In this document: one piece after another, positions 10,402 through 20,828 of the stretch
Numbering within the stretch: the first letter of the stretch is position 1
How the letters are laid out: each line of letters begins with the position of its first letter
DNA from: Ypsolopha sequella
Taxonomy: Eukaryota; Arthropoda; Insecta; Lepidoptera; Ypsolophidae
Assembly: GCA_934047225.1 (NCBI GenBank)
Contig: OW203992.1
Location: 2,035,501-2,099,500 of the forward strand
DNA: 64,000 nucleotides
Reading direction: 5' to 3'
Program-made: the position numbers and the translations under genes
The notes under the pieces: generated by a model
Told to the model about the DNA's origin: nothing
Seen by the model: the letters and a program-made list of their open reading frames with translations, nothing else
Database searches by the model: none

Positions 10402-13384
10402 GTTATTAGCTTGTCCAGTGTGTAGTACGAAGTACATAGTTGTCACTGCATGTTTCAGTGCATGTTATTAGCTTGTCCAGTGTGTAGTACAAAGTACATA
10501 GTTGTCACTGCATGTTTCAGTGCATGTTATTAGCTTGTCCAGTGTGTAGTACAAAGTACATAGTTGTCACTGCATGTTTCAGTGCATGTTATTAGCTTGT
10601 CCAGTGTGTAGTACAAAGTACATAGTTGTCACTGCATGTTTCAGTGCATGTTATTAGCTTGTCCAGTGTGTAGTACAAAGTACATAGTTGTCACTGCATG
10701 TTTCAGTGCATGTTATTAGCTTGTCCAGTGTGTAGTACAAAGTACATAGTTGTCACTGCATGTTTCAGTGCATGTTATTAGCTTGTCCAGTGTGTAGTAC
10801 AAAGTACATAGTTGTCACTGCATGTTTCAGTGCATGTTATTAGCTTGTCCAGTGTGTAGTACAAAGTACATAGTTGTCACTGCATGTTTCAGTGCATGTT
10901 ATTAGCTTGTCCAGTGTGTAGTACAAATTACATAGTTGTCACTGCATGTTTCAGTGCATGTTATTAGCTTGTCCAGTGTGTAGTACAAAGTACATAGTTG
11001 TCACTGCATGTTTCAGTGCATGTTATTAGCTTGTCCAGTGTGTAGTACAAAGTACATAGTTGTCACTGCATGTTTCAGTGCATGTTATTAGCTTGTCCAG
11101 TGTGTAGTACAAAGTACATAGTTGTCACTGCATGTTTCAGTGCATGTTATTAGCTTGTCCAGTGTGTAGTACAAATTACATAGTTGTCACTGCATGTTTC
11201 AGTGCATGTTATTAGCTTGTCCAGTGTGTAGTACAAATTACATAGTTGTCACTGCATGTTTCAGTGCATGTTATTAGCTTGTCCAGTGTGTAGTACAAAG
11301 TACATAGTTGTCACTGCATGTTTCAGTGCATGTTATTAGCTTGTCCAGTGTGTAGTACAAATTACATAGTTGTCACTGCATGTTTCAGTGCATGTTATTA
11401 GCTTGTCCAGTGTGTAGTACAAATTACATAGTTGTCACTGCATGTTTCAGTGCATGTTATTAGCTTGTCCAGTGTGTAGTACAAAGTACATAGTTGTCAC
11501 TGCATGTTTCAGTGCATGTTATTAGCTTGTCCAGTGTGTAGTATAAATTACATAGTTGTCACTGCATGTTTCAGTGCATGTTATTAGCTTGTCCAGTGTG
11601 TAGTACAAAGTACATAGTTGTCACTGCATGTTTCAGTGCATGTTATTAGCTTGTCCAGTGTGTAGTACAAAGTACATAGTTGTCACTGCATGTTTCAGTG
11701 CATGTTATTAGCTTGTCCAGTGTGTAGTACAAAGTACATAGTTGTCACTGCATGTTTCAGTGCATGTTATTAGCTTGTCCAGTGTGTAGTACAAAGTACA
11801 TAGTTGTCACTGCATGTTTCAGTGCATGTTATTAGCTTGTCCAGTGTGTAGTACAAAGTACATAGTTGTCACTGCATGTTTCAGTGCATGTTATTAGCTT
11901 GTCCAGTGTGTAGTACAAAGTACATAGTTGTCACTGCATGTTTCAGTGCATGTTATTAGCTTGTCCAGTGTGTAGTACAAAGTACATAGTTGTCACTGCA
12001 TGTTTCAGTGCATGTTATTAGCTTGTCCAGTGTGTAGTACAAAGTACATAGTTGTCACTGCATGTTTCAGTGCATGTTATTAGCTTGTCCAGTGTGTAGT
12101 ACAAAGTACATAGTTGTCACTGCATGTTTCAGTGCATGTTATTAGCTTGTCCAGTGTGTAGTACAAATTACATAGTTGTCACTGCATGTTTCAGTGCATG
12201 TTATTAGCTTGTCCAGTGTGTAGTACAAAGTACATAGTTGTCACTGCATGTTTCAGTGCATGTTATTAGCTTGTCCAGTGTGTAGTACAAAGTACATAGT
12301 TGTCACTGCATGTTTCAGTGCATGTTATTAGCTTGTCCAGTGTGTAGTACAAAGTACATAGTTGTCACTGCATGTTTCAGTGCATGTTATTAGCTTGTCC
12401 AGTGTGTAGTACAAATTACATAGTTGTCACTGCATGTTTCAGTGCATGTTATTAGCTTGTCCAGTGTGTAGTACAAATTACATAGTTGTCACTGCATGTT
12501 TCAGTGCATGTTATTAGCTTGTCCAGTGTGTAGTACAAAGTACATAGTTGTCACTGCATGTTTCAGTGCATGTTATTAGCTTGTCCAGTGTGTAGTACAA
12601 ATTACATAGTTGTCACTGCATGTTTCAGTGCATGTTATTAGCTTGTCCAGTGTGTAGTACAAATTACATAGTTGTCACTGCATGTTTCAGTGCATGTTAT
12701 TAGCTTGTCCAGTGTGTAGTACAAAGTACATAGTTGTCACTGCATGTTTCAGTGCATGTTATTAGCTTGTCCAGTGTGTAGTACAAATTACATAGTTGTC
12801 ACTGCATGTTTCAGTGCATGTTATTAGCTTGTCCAGTGTGTAGTACAAAGTACATAGTTGTCACTGCATGTTTCAGTGCATGTTATTAGCTTGTCCAGTG
12901 TGTAGTACAAAGTACATAGTTGTCACTGCATGTTTCAGTGCATGTTATTAGCTTGTCCAGTGTGTAGTACAAATTACATAGTTGTCACTGCATGTTTCAG
13001 TGCATGTTATTAGCTTGTCCAGTGTGTAGTACAAAGTACATAGTTGTCACTGCATGTTTCAGTGCATGTTATTAGCTTGTCCAGTGTGTAGTACAAATTA
13101 CATAGTTGTCACTGCATGTTTCAGTGCATGTTATTAGCTTGTCCAGTGTGTAGTACAAAGTACATAGTTGTCACTGCATGTTTCAGTGCATGTTATTAGC
13201 TTGTCCAGTGTGTAGTACAAAGTACATAGTTGTCACTGCATGTTTCAGTGCATGTTATTAGCTTGTCCAGTGTGTAGTACAAATTACATAGTTGTCACTG
13301 CATGTTTCAGTGCATGTTATTAGCTTGTCCAGTGTGTAGTACAAAGTACATAGTTGTCACTGCATGTTTCAGTGCATGTTATTA
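10402..13384. repeat. 62-bp satellite array, 48 copies
   Basis: Forty-eight exactly spaced copies of a 62-bp unit (gttattagcttgtccagtgt ... catgtttcagtgcat). The main variation is one position, acaaaGtaca or acaaaTtaca, with rare variants in copy 1 (acgaag) and copy 19 (ataaat). The order of variants shows duplicated blocks. Units are otherwise almost identical and carry no open reading frame of note. Confidence 0.98.
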
Positions 13385-13639
13385 ATTGATCATGTTTCGG
13401 CTTCGCAATATCTTTAGTTTGATATATTTTTCTTGGGAACATAATAATCTGTACGAATTAATTTCAAATAAAAATATTTATTGGTTTCTTCTGTAAATAG
13501 GGGCGACGAGATATATTTGCCCGGGGCACGTAAACGTATCATCTAAATACGCCACTGAGTACTCATAGTACCCGAGTAGTTTAGTACTAGTTTGCCTCAG
13601 TCCTAGAGATAAATGTGGCCACTGGCAGCTATTATGTTG

Positions 13640-14034
13640 CGTCATTGCGGATTCACGATCTGCATAAAGTACACTGTCTGTTGATAACTTTCATGATTCT
13701 TGCAACATCATGACCAGCATCGTAAAGGTGGTCATTATTGTTGGCATGGTATCCATCACTTGAATCTATCCGTAATTTTTCATCGATGTGACGTTTATTA
13801 GGGTTCCGTACCCAAAGTTTTACAGGTGGTAGAGCTGATGCCGGGCTCGACTGTGGAGGTACCACCATCTTACTTGGACACCCCCTCGAAGTACTTCGGG
13901 GGAGAGTAAGAGGACAGCTCACAGGCAAAAAACCAGGAGGCCCACCATGCCTGGGACCGATGGATGGCGGTATATCCATCCCTAGTAGCCGGGCCTTATA
14001 TGGAACAGACTGGTGACGGGCAGCGGCGTCACTG
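13640..14034. other. Unassigned sequence with a short 'gggttccgta' start
   Basis: agggttccgtacccaaag occurs at 13799. It is followed by a GC-richer stretch (13830-14034) that I do not recognise. A 108-codon minus-strand frame here has no recognisable domain and is not called. Confidence 0.4.
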
Positions 14035-14094
14035 GTGCGAGGGTTCCGGCACCGCGCTCACCAACCCGCCTGCCCAGCGTGTGTGAATATGGAC

Positions 14095-14447
14095 AATTCT
14101 TCCAGGATGACCGCCGGGAGTGGCAAAGTCTTGGAAAGGCTTATGTCCAGCAGTGGACGAACTAGGCTGATGGATGGATGGATGGATGGATGGATGACCC
14201 AAAGGTATGGACTGGCCATATTTGTCACCGACGTGATAACCGTTGGGGCCGTAAGGCATTGGAATGGAGACCACGTACAGCAAAGCGCAGAAGCTGCCCT
14301 CGGGCCCGCTGGACTGACGATATGAAGGACGTTACGGGTGGCGGCTGGATGAGGATGACTGAGGACCGCCAAGAGTGGCGTAATATGGGGGAGGCCTATG
14401 TCCAGCAGTGGACGAATACGGGCTGATGGATGGATGGATGGACCCAA
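14095..14447 (+). pseudogene. Two 3' ends of RTE-type LINEs in tandem
   Basis: At 14178-14426 the plus frame encodes an RTE-type C-terminal block: blocks like 'GHICHRRDNRWGRKALEWRP', 'RWTDDMKDV' and 'RQEWRNMGEAYVQQW', then a stop and a (atgg)n tail. A shorter sister copy at about 14101-14160 encodes 'REWQSLGKAYVQQW', then a stop and its own (atgg)n run. The two C-termini are similar but not identical, which suggests two insertions of related elements or a local duplication. Neither has a catalytic domain, so both are dead 5'-truncated copies. Confidence 0.78.
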
Positions 14448-14739
14448 AAGTTGCCAACCGCAACCACTCTGAGCCTCCGCTGTCTGTCTGTTGAAATTTT
14501 CGCAAATAACGTGTTACCATTAGCGGATACATGGGGGAGGGCGAGGGGGCCATAGCCCTCCCCAAAACAGCAGGAATTCCATACATTTGTACTTTTTGAT
14601 TCGATTCGGGTGTACTTTTACACAACATGGGAATATTAGGTATAGATAAGGTTTGCCAAAACCTTTTTAAACCTTTTTAAAGACTTTAAAGCGCCTGAAA
14701 ACTTACTTATTTTTTACTTTATGATAAACCTTGCCAGTA

Positions 14740-14785
14740 TGCCCCCCCCCCCCCCCAAAAGAAACAAATACTGGATCCGCCCTTG
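14740..14785. repeat. C-rich repeat terminus
   Basis: A long C run followed by actggatccgcccttgcg. The same ggatccgcccttg end closes the nested insertion at 48595, so this is probably the end of a dispersed element. Confidence 0.5.
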
Positions 14786-15057
14786 CGTGATACTATCAAA
14801 GATTTTAAAAGTTTAGATGAGCCCTGGCACCTAAAATCTATTGCATTATTTTTGAATGCGTGCCGACGCGCGCACACTTGTGGGTGCGCAATTTGTCTAC
14901 CTACGGTCAGCAAACTACTAAAGTTGTTAAAATGATTAACTTTATGTGAACTTAAGGCGTCCAGCTCTGTGTTCAGATGAGCACTGATTCCAAACGTGTG
15001 AGCGTCACCCATTTAAAGGTGGAAACATTTTGGTGCTGTCACAGTAAGGGCTTATCT

Positions 15058-15312
15058 TTACTTTTGAAATCTTGGTTACTATAGCTTCAATCACGACAAA
15101 TAATAAAATATTCAAAAAATTTAAACCCAAGGAGGGGTCCATATACAAGAATCCTCGAAAAGATAATAATTTTAGTGCCTCGTTTTTTGTAGCCTTGATG
15201 CTATGGTATCGATATTGTTGTTATTTACCATGATACTGGGATTCCGTATATTGTATAGTGGTACGAAACCCTTTGTGCACGAGTCCGACTCGCACTTGGC
15301 CGGCTTTTTATT
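15058..15312 (+). mobile_element. 3' part of a 'gggttccgta' interspersed repeat
   Basis: It contains the AT-rich body, the gttgttatttaccatgatac segment and the 3' signature gagtccgactcgcacttggc just before the cggctttttat end. Confidence 0.78.
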
Positions 15313-15536
15313 ATAGTTCAAAACAGAAGAACAAACGAAGATATTTCACACGTAATTTTGTGTATGACGTCACGTCATTTACCTGGTACTTACAATAACA
15401 AGGATATTTATTTAGGATATTTGACCAGCCACGTGCTATGTTAGTTTTAGTCAAGAATAAGTACATATTTTATGAAATTATTTGTTTTACATCGACAAAC
15501 AAGTCCAAAGTTTATATGTAGTGTATGGTACTTAGT

Positions 15537-16183
15537 TTATACGGGGTGGAAAAAATTTAAGGGCCCTGGAGGGGAACTACTTTAAATCCTTCAGTTAGCT
15601 CATTTTACTAAAAGGAAACATTCTTTTATTTTTTAAAAGAAACAAAACTGCATTCAACGATTTTCTAAAATTTGCTTGTCTCACCCGGAAATCGAACCAA
15701 CTAAAAATTAAAAAAATAAACCCTCACTATTCTATTATACGAATCGGTAGGATTATTGTTCAGGACAAAATTTGTGTATAAACATTTGGTCTTAGACTCA
15801 TCTGTTGTACGAGATACCCATGAAATTGAATTGTTAATAAAGAACTTGTAATAAATATTCAATTTCATGGGTATCTCGTACAACAGATGAGTTTATTATT
15901 AGACCAAATAATTTATTATGAGACCAAATGTTTATTAGACAAATTTTATCCTGAACAATAATCCTACCGATTCGTATAATAAAATAGTGAGGATTTATTT
16001 TTTCAATTTTTAGCTGTTTCGATTCCCGGGTGAGACAAGCGAATTTTAGAAGATCTTTGAATGCAGTTTTGTTTCTTTTAAAAAATAAAGGAATGTTTTC
16101 TTTCAGTAAAATGAGCTAATTAAAGAATTTAAGGTAGTTCCCCTCCAGGGCCCTTGAATTTTTTCCACTCTGTATATGTAGGG
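15537..16183. mobile_element. 0.65-kb foldback element
   Basis: Arms of about 290 bp are inverted copies: tatacggggtggaaaaaatt at the left against gaattttttccactctgtat at the right, with ccatgaaattgaattgtt and aattcaatttcatggg near the centre. The loop is only about 25 bp, so nearly the whole element folds into one hairpin. The ends fit a TA target. No transposase is present. Confidence 0.9.
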
Positions 16184-16460
16184 TACTTAGTTTATATATG
16201 TAGGGTACTTAGTCTTGCATACTTGTACGAATAAACCAGCTTGCATATCTATTCGTCACAAACAGCGAAGAATTGTTGGAACCCGAAAGATCAAAGAATA
16301 GAGATTTTTTATCAGGAATGGATATCTTTTACGTAATGGATATACATTGCTGCATTTACCTTTAATTTAGTTCACATATACGTTTATTATTTTTTATAAG
16401 ATTAAATTTGACTTGCATACTTAATGGTTAAACAAACTTACCTTTGTGACGTTTGACCAT

Positions 16461-16628
16461 AATTATACGAGACGTTACATCCGAAGAGATTTATATTCAC
16501 TAGGTAGTACACTGTTCGATGTACTAGGCATCACACAATATTCAGAGCAAGAAGTTTAAGAATTCCAACACTGATTTGACTTCCTCCTCCTTGCAGCGCC
16601 CTCTATTATCCCGCGCTCTGCTGTCATT
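16461..16628. repeat. DIRS inverted terminal repeat, 3' side
   Basis: It is complementary to 21524-21692 through blocks such as cgttacatccgaagagattt and gcagcgccctctattatccc. Its outer edge differs (gaga against ttcgc). The additional 16421-16460 is unique to this end. Confidence 0.93.
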
Positions 16629-16720
16629 ATTTCAGAGTAAGTAATCACTTTTATATTTCGCAAAAAAAAATATTTGGGTTACTTTTATATAGAAAAGTAT
16701 AGGGGATATGGGAGGGTTCC

Positions 16721-16839
16721 TAAATCTCTTCGGATGTAACGTCTCGTATAATTATGGTCAAACGTCACAAAGGTAAGTTTGTTTAACCATTAATTATACT
16801 TCGCCGTTACATCCGAAGAGATTTATATTCACTAGGTAG
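16721..16839. repeat. DIRS internal complementary region
   Basis: 16721-16793 is the reverse complement of the left element end, and 16792-16839 is the reverse complement of the right element end. They overlap by two bases (aa). This is the template that DIRS elements use to join their ends into a circle. Confidence 0.92.
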
Positions 16840-16999
16840 ATGTTTAGCGCCTTTGCGAAATAGGAAAAAACGCTTTCAAACACAGATTATTAGAAGAACC
16901 ACTTTGTATTCAAGATAAATAAATTACAGACCGTAAAAGTTATTAAATCTTTGCAATATAATTCAGTTTTCTTAACTTATTATAATTTTTCTTAGTTAA

Positions 17000-17974
17000 T
17001 TAACAATCAAAAACGGCCTCCGCAAAAGCCTCTTCATTGTTAGAGATAACGGGACGATTATAGAACTTTGCGAAGACCAGTGAACTGTCAGTCCAGCCTG
17101 CGGATTTTTTTATTAGATCTATAGACACCCCTCTACGACGAGCTGCCGAAGTAGAGGCATGACGTGTACTATGAGCGGAGAAGACTTCCACGTCAATACC
17201 ACTCTCACGCATAGTATTTTTGATCCACCTACTAATTGTCGACGGAGTTGCATTATGTATAGGCTTCCTAGTAGTTAAAAAAAGACGGTTCGTATTAGAA
17301 TCTGTCCTTAGACTTTTCGTGATCTCGAGGTATGACAAAAGTGCTTTTGCCGGACATACCTCTGGCCTATGAGTAAAGTAAGGTAGAATAATCCGAGGTA
17401 TTTGACGATCGGGACCTGAGGTTTTAATTAAATCATTAACAAAAATTTCTATATTAATATGAGTAATTTTAATATTCGCCAATGTAATAAGGGACAACGT
17501 CTGGACTCGTTGTCCAGAGGACAATGCGATCAGAGTTGCGGTCTTTTTAGTAATTTGATCTAAAGGAAGATTCTCGTTTGGAAAAAAATTTGCGACGTGA
17601 TCTAGAATCAAACTAGGGTCCCAGATACTCTGGTATTTTGGAAAGCATGGGCGTGATCGAAAAACTCCCTTAATAAATCTAATAACATTATTATTTTCAC
17701 TAAAGTCTTTACCATATATTAGAGCTAGTCCGGAACGATATGAATTAAGAGTAGAGTAACCTGCGCCACTGTTAAACTGTTCAGTTAAAAATTCTAAAAT
17801 TTGAGATACAGTAGCGTTATAGAAATCTATCGATTTGCTGTTACAAAAATTCCACCAGCGTTTTAAACCAACGTTGTATTGCTTAATGGAATTTTCAGAG
17901 AGGGAAGAAATCATTATTTCTATTGTTTCCGGTTTGAGTGACTGGTGCACGAATGCTGCCCTGATACAAGACAC
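17000..17974 (-). CDS. DIRS tyrosine recombinase
   Basis: This protein integrates the circular DIRS DNA without a protein-primed cut or target duplication. Counting from the GTG at 17974, the catalytic set is visible: R156 in 'SSGQRVQTL', H268 and R271 in 'AHSTRHASTS', W294 and the nucleophile Y305 in 'FAKFYNRPV'. The N-terminal half is the helical core-binding domain. The frame is open upstream of 17974; the first ATG is at 17914, six bases past the reverse-transcriptase stop (17920), so translation could restart there or the frames could be linked by frameshifting. Length (about 300-325 residues) is normal for the family. Confidence 0.93.
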   Translation of the reverse strand: MSCIRAAFVHQSLKPETIEIMISSLSENSIKQYNVGLKRWWNFCNSKSIDFYNATVSQILEFLTEQFNSGAGYSTLNSYRSGLALIYGKDFSENNNVIRFIKGVFRSRPCFPKYQSIWDPSLILDHVANFFPNENLPLDQITKKTATLIALSSGQRVQTLSLITLANIKITHINIEIFVNDLIKTSGPDRQIPRIILPYFTHRPEVCPAKALLSYLEITKSLRTDSNTNRLFLTTRKPIHNATPSTISRWIKNTMRESGIDVEVFSAHSTRHASTSAARRRGVSIDLIKKSAGWTDSSLVFAKFYNRPVISNNEEAFAEAVFDC

Positions 17975-19995
17975 GATACCAGGGTAAGGGTCCTGCGCAG
18001 CGGATGTGGTTCTCTGGAAGGAGATAAGAGAAGTTGACTATTTGGTTCGAAGTAAATTAGTTCTTCGCACGCTAATGTTAAAAATAAAGGATACCACGGC
18101 TGGCTCGGCCAGTAGGGAACAACAATTATACCTTTGGCTTCATCATTTACTACTTTACGTAGGCATTTCAATATTAGCGAGAAAGGTGGAAATGCGTAAA
18201 AAAAATACGGACCCCAATTAATAGTGAAAGCATCTACATTAAATGCGTGTGGATCTCTCTTCCACGATATATAAGTATGACATTTAGTATTCAAACGCGA
18301 GGCAAATAAATCTATATCGGGTTGTCCAAATTTCTTTACAATTCTACCGAATGCAGTCTCTGCGAGACTCCATTCGGTGTCAATGTTAGAGCGTCTGGAC
18401 TCTTTATCAGCTTCAACATTCTCTTTGGATTTAATATAGGAGGCAAAAATGTGGAGTCGACGTCTTTCACACCACTGCCATATATCACGGGTAATATTAT
18501 TTAAATAATCATGCTGTACGCCGCCCATTCTATTAATATAAGAAATCGCTACCGTGTTGTCTATACGTAATAATATTTCTTTGTTATTTAATTTACTGGC
18601 GAAGCATTGAAGTCCTATGAAAGCGGCTTTTAATTCTAAAAAGTTAATGTGGTATTTGGTTTCCGTAGTGTCCCAAAAACCATTTGTTCGCTCCCCATTA
18701 CACATTATTCCCCATCCAGTCAAACTCGCGTCTGAGAAAATCTCGAGGGAGTATTGCCCGTGACGTATTGGATTTTTGGCTTGCATAATATTCTGTCTCC
18801 ACCATTCAAAATCAGAACATAGACTCTTACTTAACACCATCTTTTGATCATAGTCATCATTACAATTCCTTAATGCTAAGAACTTTTCTCGTTCAAAGAC
18901 TTTTGTGTAAAGCCAACTGTAAGCCAAGCCTTGGCAAGCCGAAGTAAGAGTCCCTAAGAATTTTGCAAACTCTCTGATGAAAATAGTTTTCTTTTGAGAA
19001 ATATTATTAACGAGCTGTAAAATTTTTTTACGTTTACTTAGAGGTAAGCCTAAGCTCATTTCGATTGAGTTAAGTTCGAATCCCAGATACAAGCAGGACT
19101 GATTCGGTTTCATCTGGCTTTTTTCATTGTTAATAATGAAACCTAAGTATTTTAGTAATTTTGCTGTCTCAGCGACGCAATTAAGGCAGTCCTCATAATT
19201 ATAACCCAGGCAGAGTATATCGTCCAAAAAAATGACTAAAAGCAGACCCTTAGCTCTAAGGTAAGATATGACTGGCTTTAGTAACTTAGTAAAAATATAG
19301 GGGGCTGAGCAGAGTCCGAAGGGAAGGCACTGAAATTCGTATGTCTGATCAAATTTGAACCGTAAGAACTTTCTAGACGATACGTCTACAGAAATTAAAA
19401 AGTAGGCATCCTTCAGGTCTAATTTGGCCATAAAAAACGATGGAGATAAAAGTTTGGAAGCTGTCCTTATATCCTCCATCTTAAAATGTTTGGGCTCAAT
19501 AAACCGGTTCAAGTTTTTTAGGTTTAATATAAATCTAAAACTGCCATCACTTTTTGGTGTAAGAAAAATTTTGGATACATACTGCCCCTGGGTATCAGAG
19601 CAAGGAACTATAGCACCAATCTGACATAACTTACTTATCTCTACATATAAATTTTTCTTTTCAATTTCAGAATATTCCGAATTAGTCGGTTCTGCAACTT
19701 GAAAGACAGGATAATTAAAGGCAATTTTATAGCCACTTACAATTTGAAGAATAACTGGATCGTTTGTGATACACTTCCAGTTATTAACAAAATGTTTAAG
19801 TCTACCTGCATGGCTAATTACCTCTAGTGAGTCTTGTTCGTCAATTTGGGGCCCATCTTCGATGAGGTGTGGGGTCGATCGAATGCTTGTCCCGATCTCC
19901 GGAATGTCTGGATGTTGCTGCGGTTCCTGCTGCCACCCTGCCTGCCTCCGCGATGGGATTGACGGGGCGGCGCTCTCCAGTTTCCCGACTGAGGT
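17920..19995 (-). CDS. DIRS reverse transcriptase / RNase H / methyltransferase-like polyprotein
   Basis: It copies the element RNA into DNA. The frame is open from 19995 (just after a TAG) for 691 codons. In order: RT with 'LDLKDAY' (about residues 192-198), 'LPFGLCSAP' (224-232) and the catalytic 'FLDDI' (256-260); RNase H with D421 in 'FSDAS', E454, D479 and D530; then the conserved DIRS block 'PDIDLFASRLN' to 'VVPYWPSQPWYP', often described as methyltransferase-like. It overlaps the 3' end of gag by 172 nt in the -1 frame. The first ATG is about 516 nt in (19479), inside the RT domain, so the N-terminus is probably made by frameshifting from gag. The C-terminal end overlaps the recombinase frame. 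Confidence 0.93.
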   Translation of the reverse strand, partial: TSVGKLESAAPSIPSRRQAGWQQEPQQHPDIPEIGTSIRSTPHLIEDGPQIDEQDSLEVISHAGRLKHFVNNWKCITNDPVILQIVSGYKIAFNYPVFQVAEPTNSEYSEIEKKNLYVEISKLCQIGAIVPCSDTQGQYVSKIFLTPKSDGSFRFILNLKNLNRFIEPKHFKMEDIRTASKLLSPSFFMAKLDLKDAYFLISVDVSSRKFLRFKFDQTYEFQCLPFGLCSAPYIFTKLLKPVISYLRAKGLLLVIFLDDILCLGYNYEDCLNCVAETAKLLKYLGFIINNEKSQMKPNQSCLYLGFELNSIEMSLGLPLSKRKKILQLVNNISQKKTIFIREFAKFLGTLTSACQGLAYSWLYTKVFEREKFLALRNCNDDYDQKMVLSKSLCSDFEWWRQNIMQAKNPIRHGQYSLEIFSDASLTGWGIMCNGERTNGFWDTTETKYHINFLELKAAFIGLQCFASKLNNKEILLRIDNTVAISYINRMGGVQHDYLNNITRDIWQWCERRRLHIFASYIKSKENVEADKESRRSNIDTEWSLAETAFGRIVKKFGQPDIDLFASRLNTKCHTYISWKRDPHAFNVDAFTINWGPYFFYAFPPFSLILKCLRKVVNDEAKGIIVVPYWPSQPWYPLFLTLACEELIYFEPNSQLLLSPSREPHPLRRTLTLVSCLVSGQHSCTSHSNRKQ

Positions 19996-20828
19996 CTAAA
20001 TATCTTTGAAGGACCTGCTTCTCGGTTCTCCGGCTTCTTTACTTGCAAACCAGATTTTTCCGCTGTTTTGGAGGCCTTTATTTTGTCACCGAGACTTTCA
20101 CCGAAAAGGAAGGCATCCCTCTTTACCTCTTGTACTATGTTTAGGAATTTTTTATCTAGCAAAGGTGTTATCAACTTGCGTCTATTTAAAGTATTTTCGA
20201 AATGTAGATCTAGTAGCACCTGATTGATCTCCGATAATTTCTTTATGAGACTAATTCTCTCAATTTCTCCGTCAATGAGAAGCGATGTCAGGTTCGTTAG
20301 GCCGGCTATGCCCACACCTAACTGTTGCTGCGCTTTCTCCAGACGTTTGTCTCTATTCCTAGCAGATTCTGTCAGTACTGCTGAAATCTCTGGGTTTAGT
20401 TTCGGAGCCTTGACGAGTGTGAAATTTTCGGGTATCAGTACCTTGTCAGTTACCTCTTGCTTCAACTCCTTATTCAACCCTTCGGTCAATATACGTCCCC
20501 AACGTTCAGAGACTTCCTGCTGGATTTTTGGTCCAAGTTCTTCATGCTTCCCTTTAGGATCGCCCAGTGCCTCCAAAATATCGGTTGGTAGGGATGGTGG
20601 AGGGGGGTGGTCGGCCGACGTTTCACCTGTCATATTGACTTCGGCATTTGCTATAGATTTCGACTGAAGTTCAGACTGTTCAGGAATCACCACAGTTGAT
20701 CTCATATATCGATGATCATGGTCGTCTTCATAATCGGAGTATTGCATTGCGTGACTAGAGTCTGGAGTCCTTGACCTAGTCTCCCAGTCTTCTGTAGAAT
20801 ACAAAGAAAGAATGATGTTACTGGTCAT
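19824..20828 (-). CDS. DIRS Gag-like protein
   Basis: First ORF of the DIRS element, probably the nucleic-acid-binding structural protein. The ATG at 20828 gives 334 residues (M-T-S-N-I-I); a GTG six bases upstream is also in frame. The N-terminal third is acidic and polar, the middle is predicted helical with charged repeats ('ESARNRDKRLEKAQQQLGV'), and the C-terminus is Gly/Arg-rich ('RQSHRGGRQGGSRNRS'), which suits RNA binding. No CCHC knuckle is seen, as usual for DIRS Gag. The start codon lies within a hairpin (20824-20842). The stop is at 19826-19824. Confidence 0.85.
   Translation of the reverse strand: MTSNIILSLYSTEDWETRSRTPDSSHAMQYSDYEDDHDHRYMRSTVVIPEQSELQSKSIANAEVNMTGETSADHPPPPSLPTDILEALGDPKGKHEELGPKIQQEVSERWGRILTEGLNKELKQEVTDKVLIPENFTLVKAPKLNPEISAVLTESARNRDKRLEKAQQQLGVGIAGLTNLTSLLIDGEIERISLIKKLSEINQVLLDLHFENTLNRRKLITPLLDKKFLNIVQEVKRDAFLFGESLGDKIKASKTAEKSGLQVKKPENREAGPSKIFRPQSGNWRAPPRQSHRGGRQGGSRNRSNIQTFRRSGQAFDRPHTSSKMGPKLTNKTH

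Noticed and set aside
10402..13384. CRISPR-like regular repeats
   Set aside because: Units abut directly with no variable spacers; this is a eukaryotic satellite. The same applies to the 28-, 34-, 44- and 69-bp arrays.
14058..14447. 129-codon minus-strand frame
   Set aside because: Antisense of RTE-type LINE tails and the (atgg)n run; composition and position explain it.
20224..20667. 147-codon plus-strand frame
   Set aside because: Antisense shadow of the DIRS gag gene.
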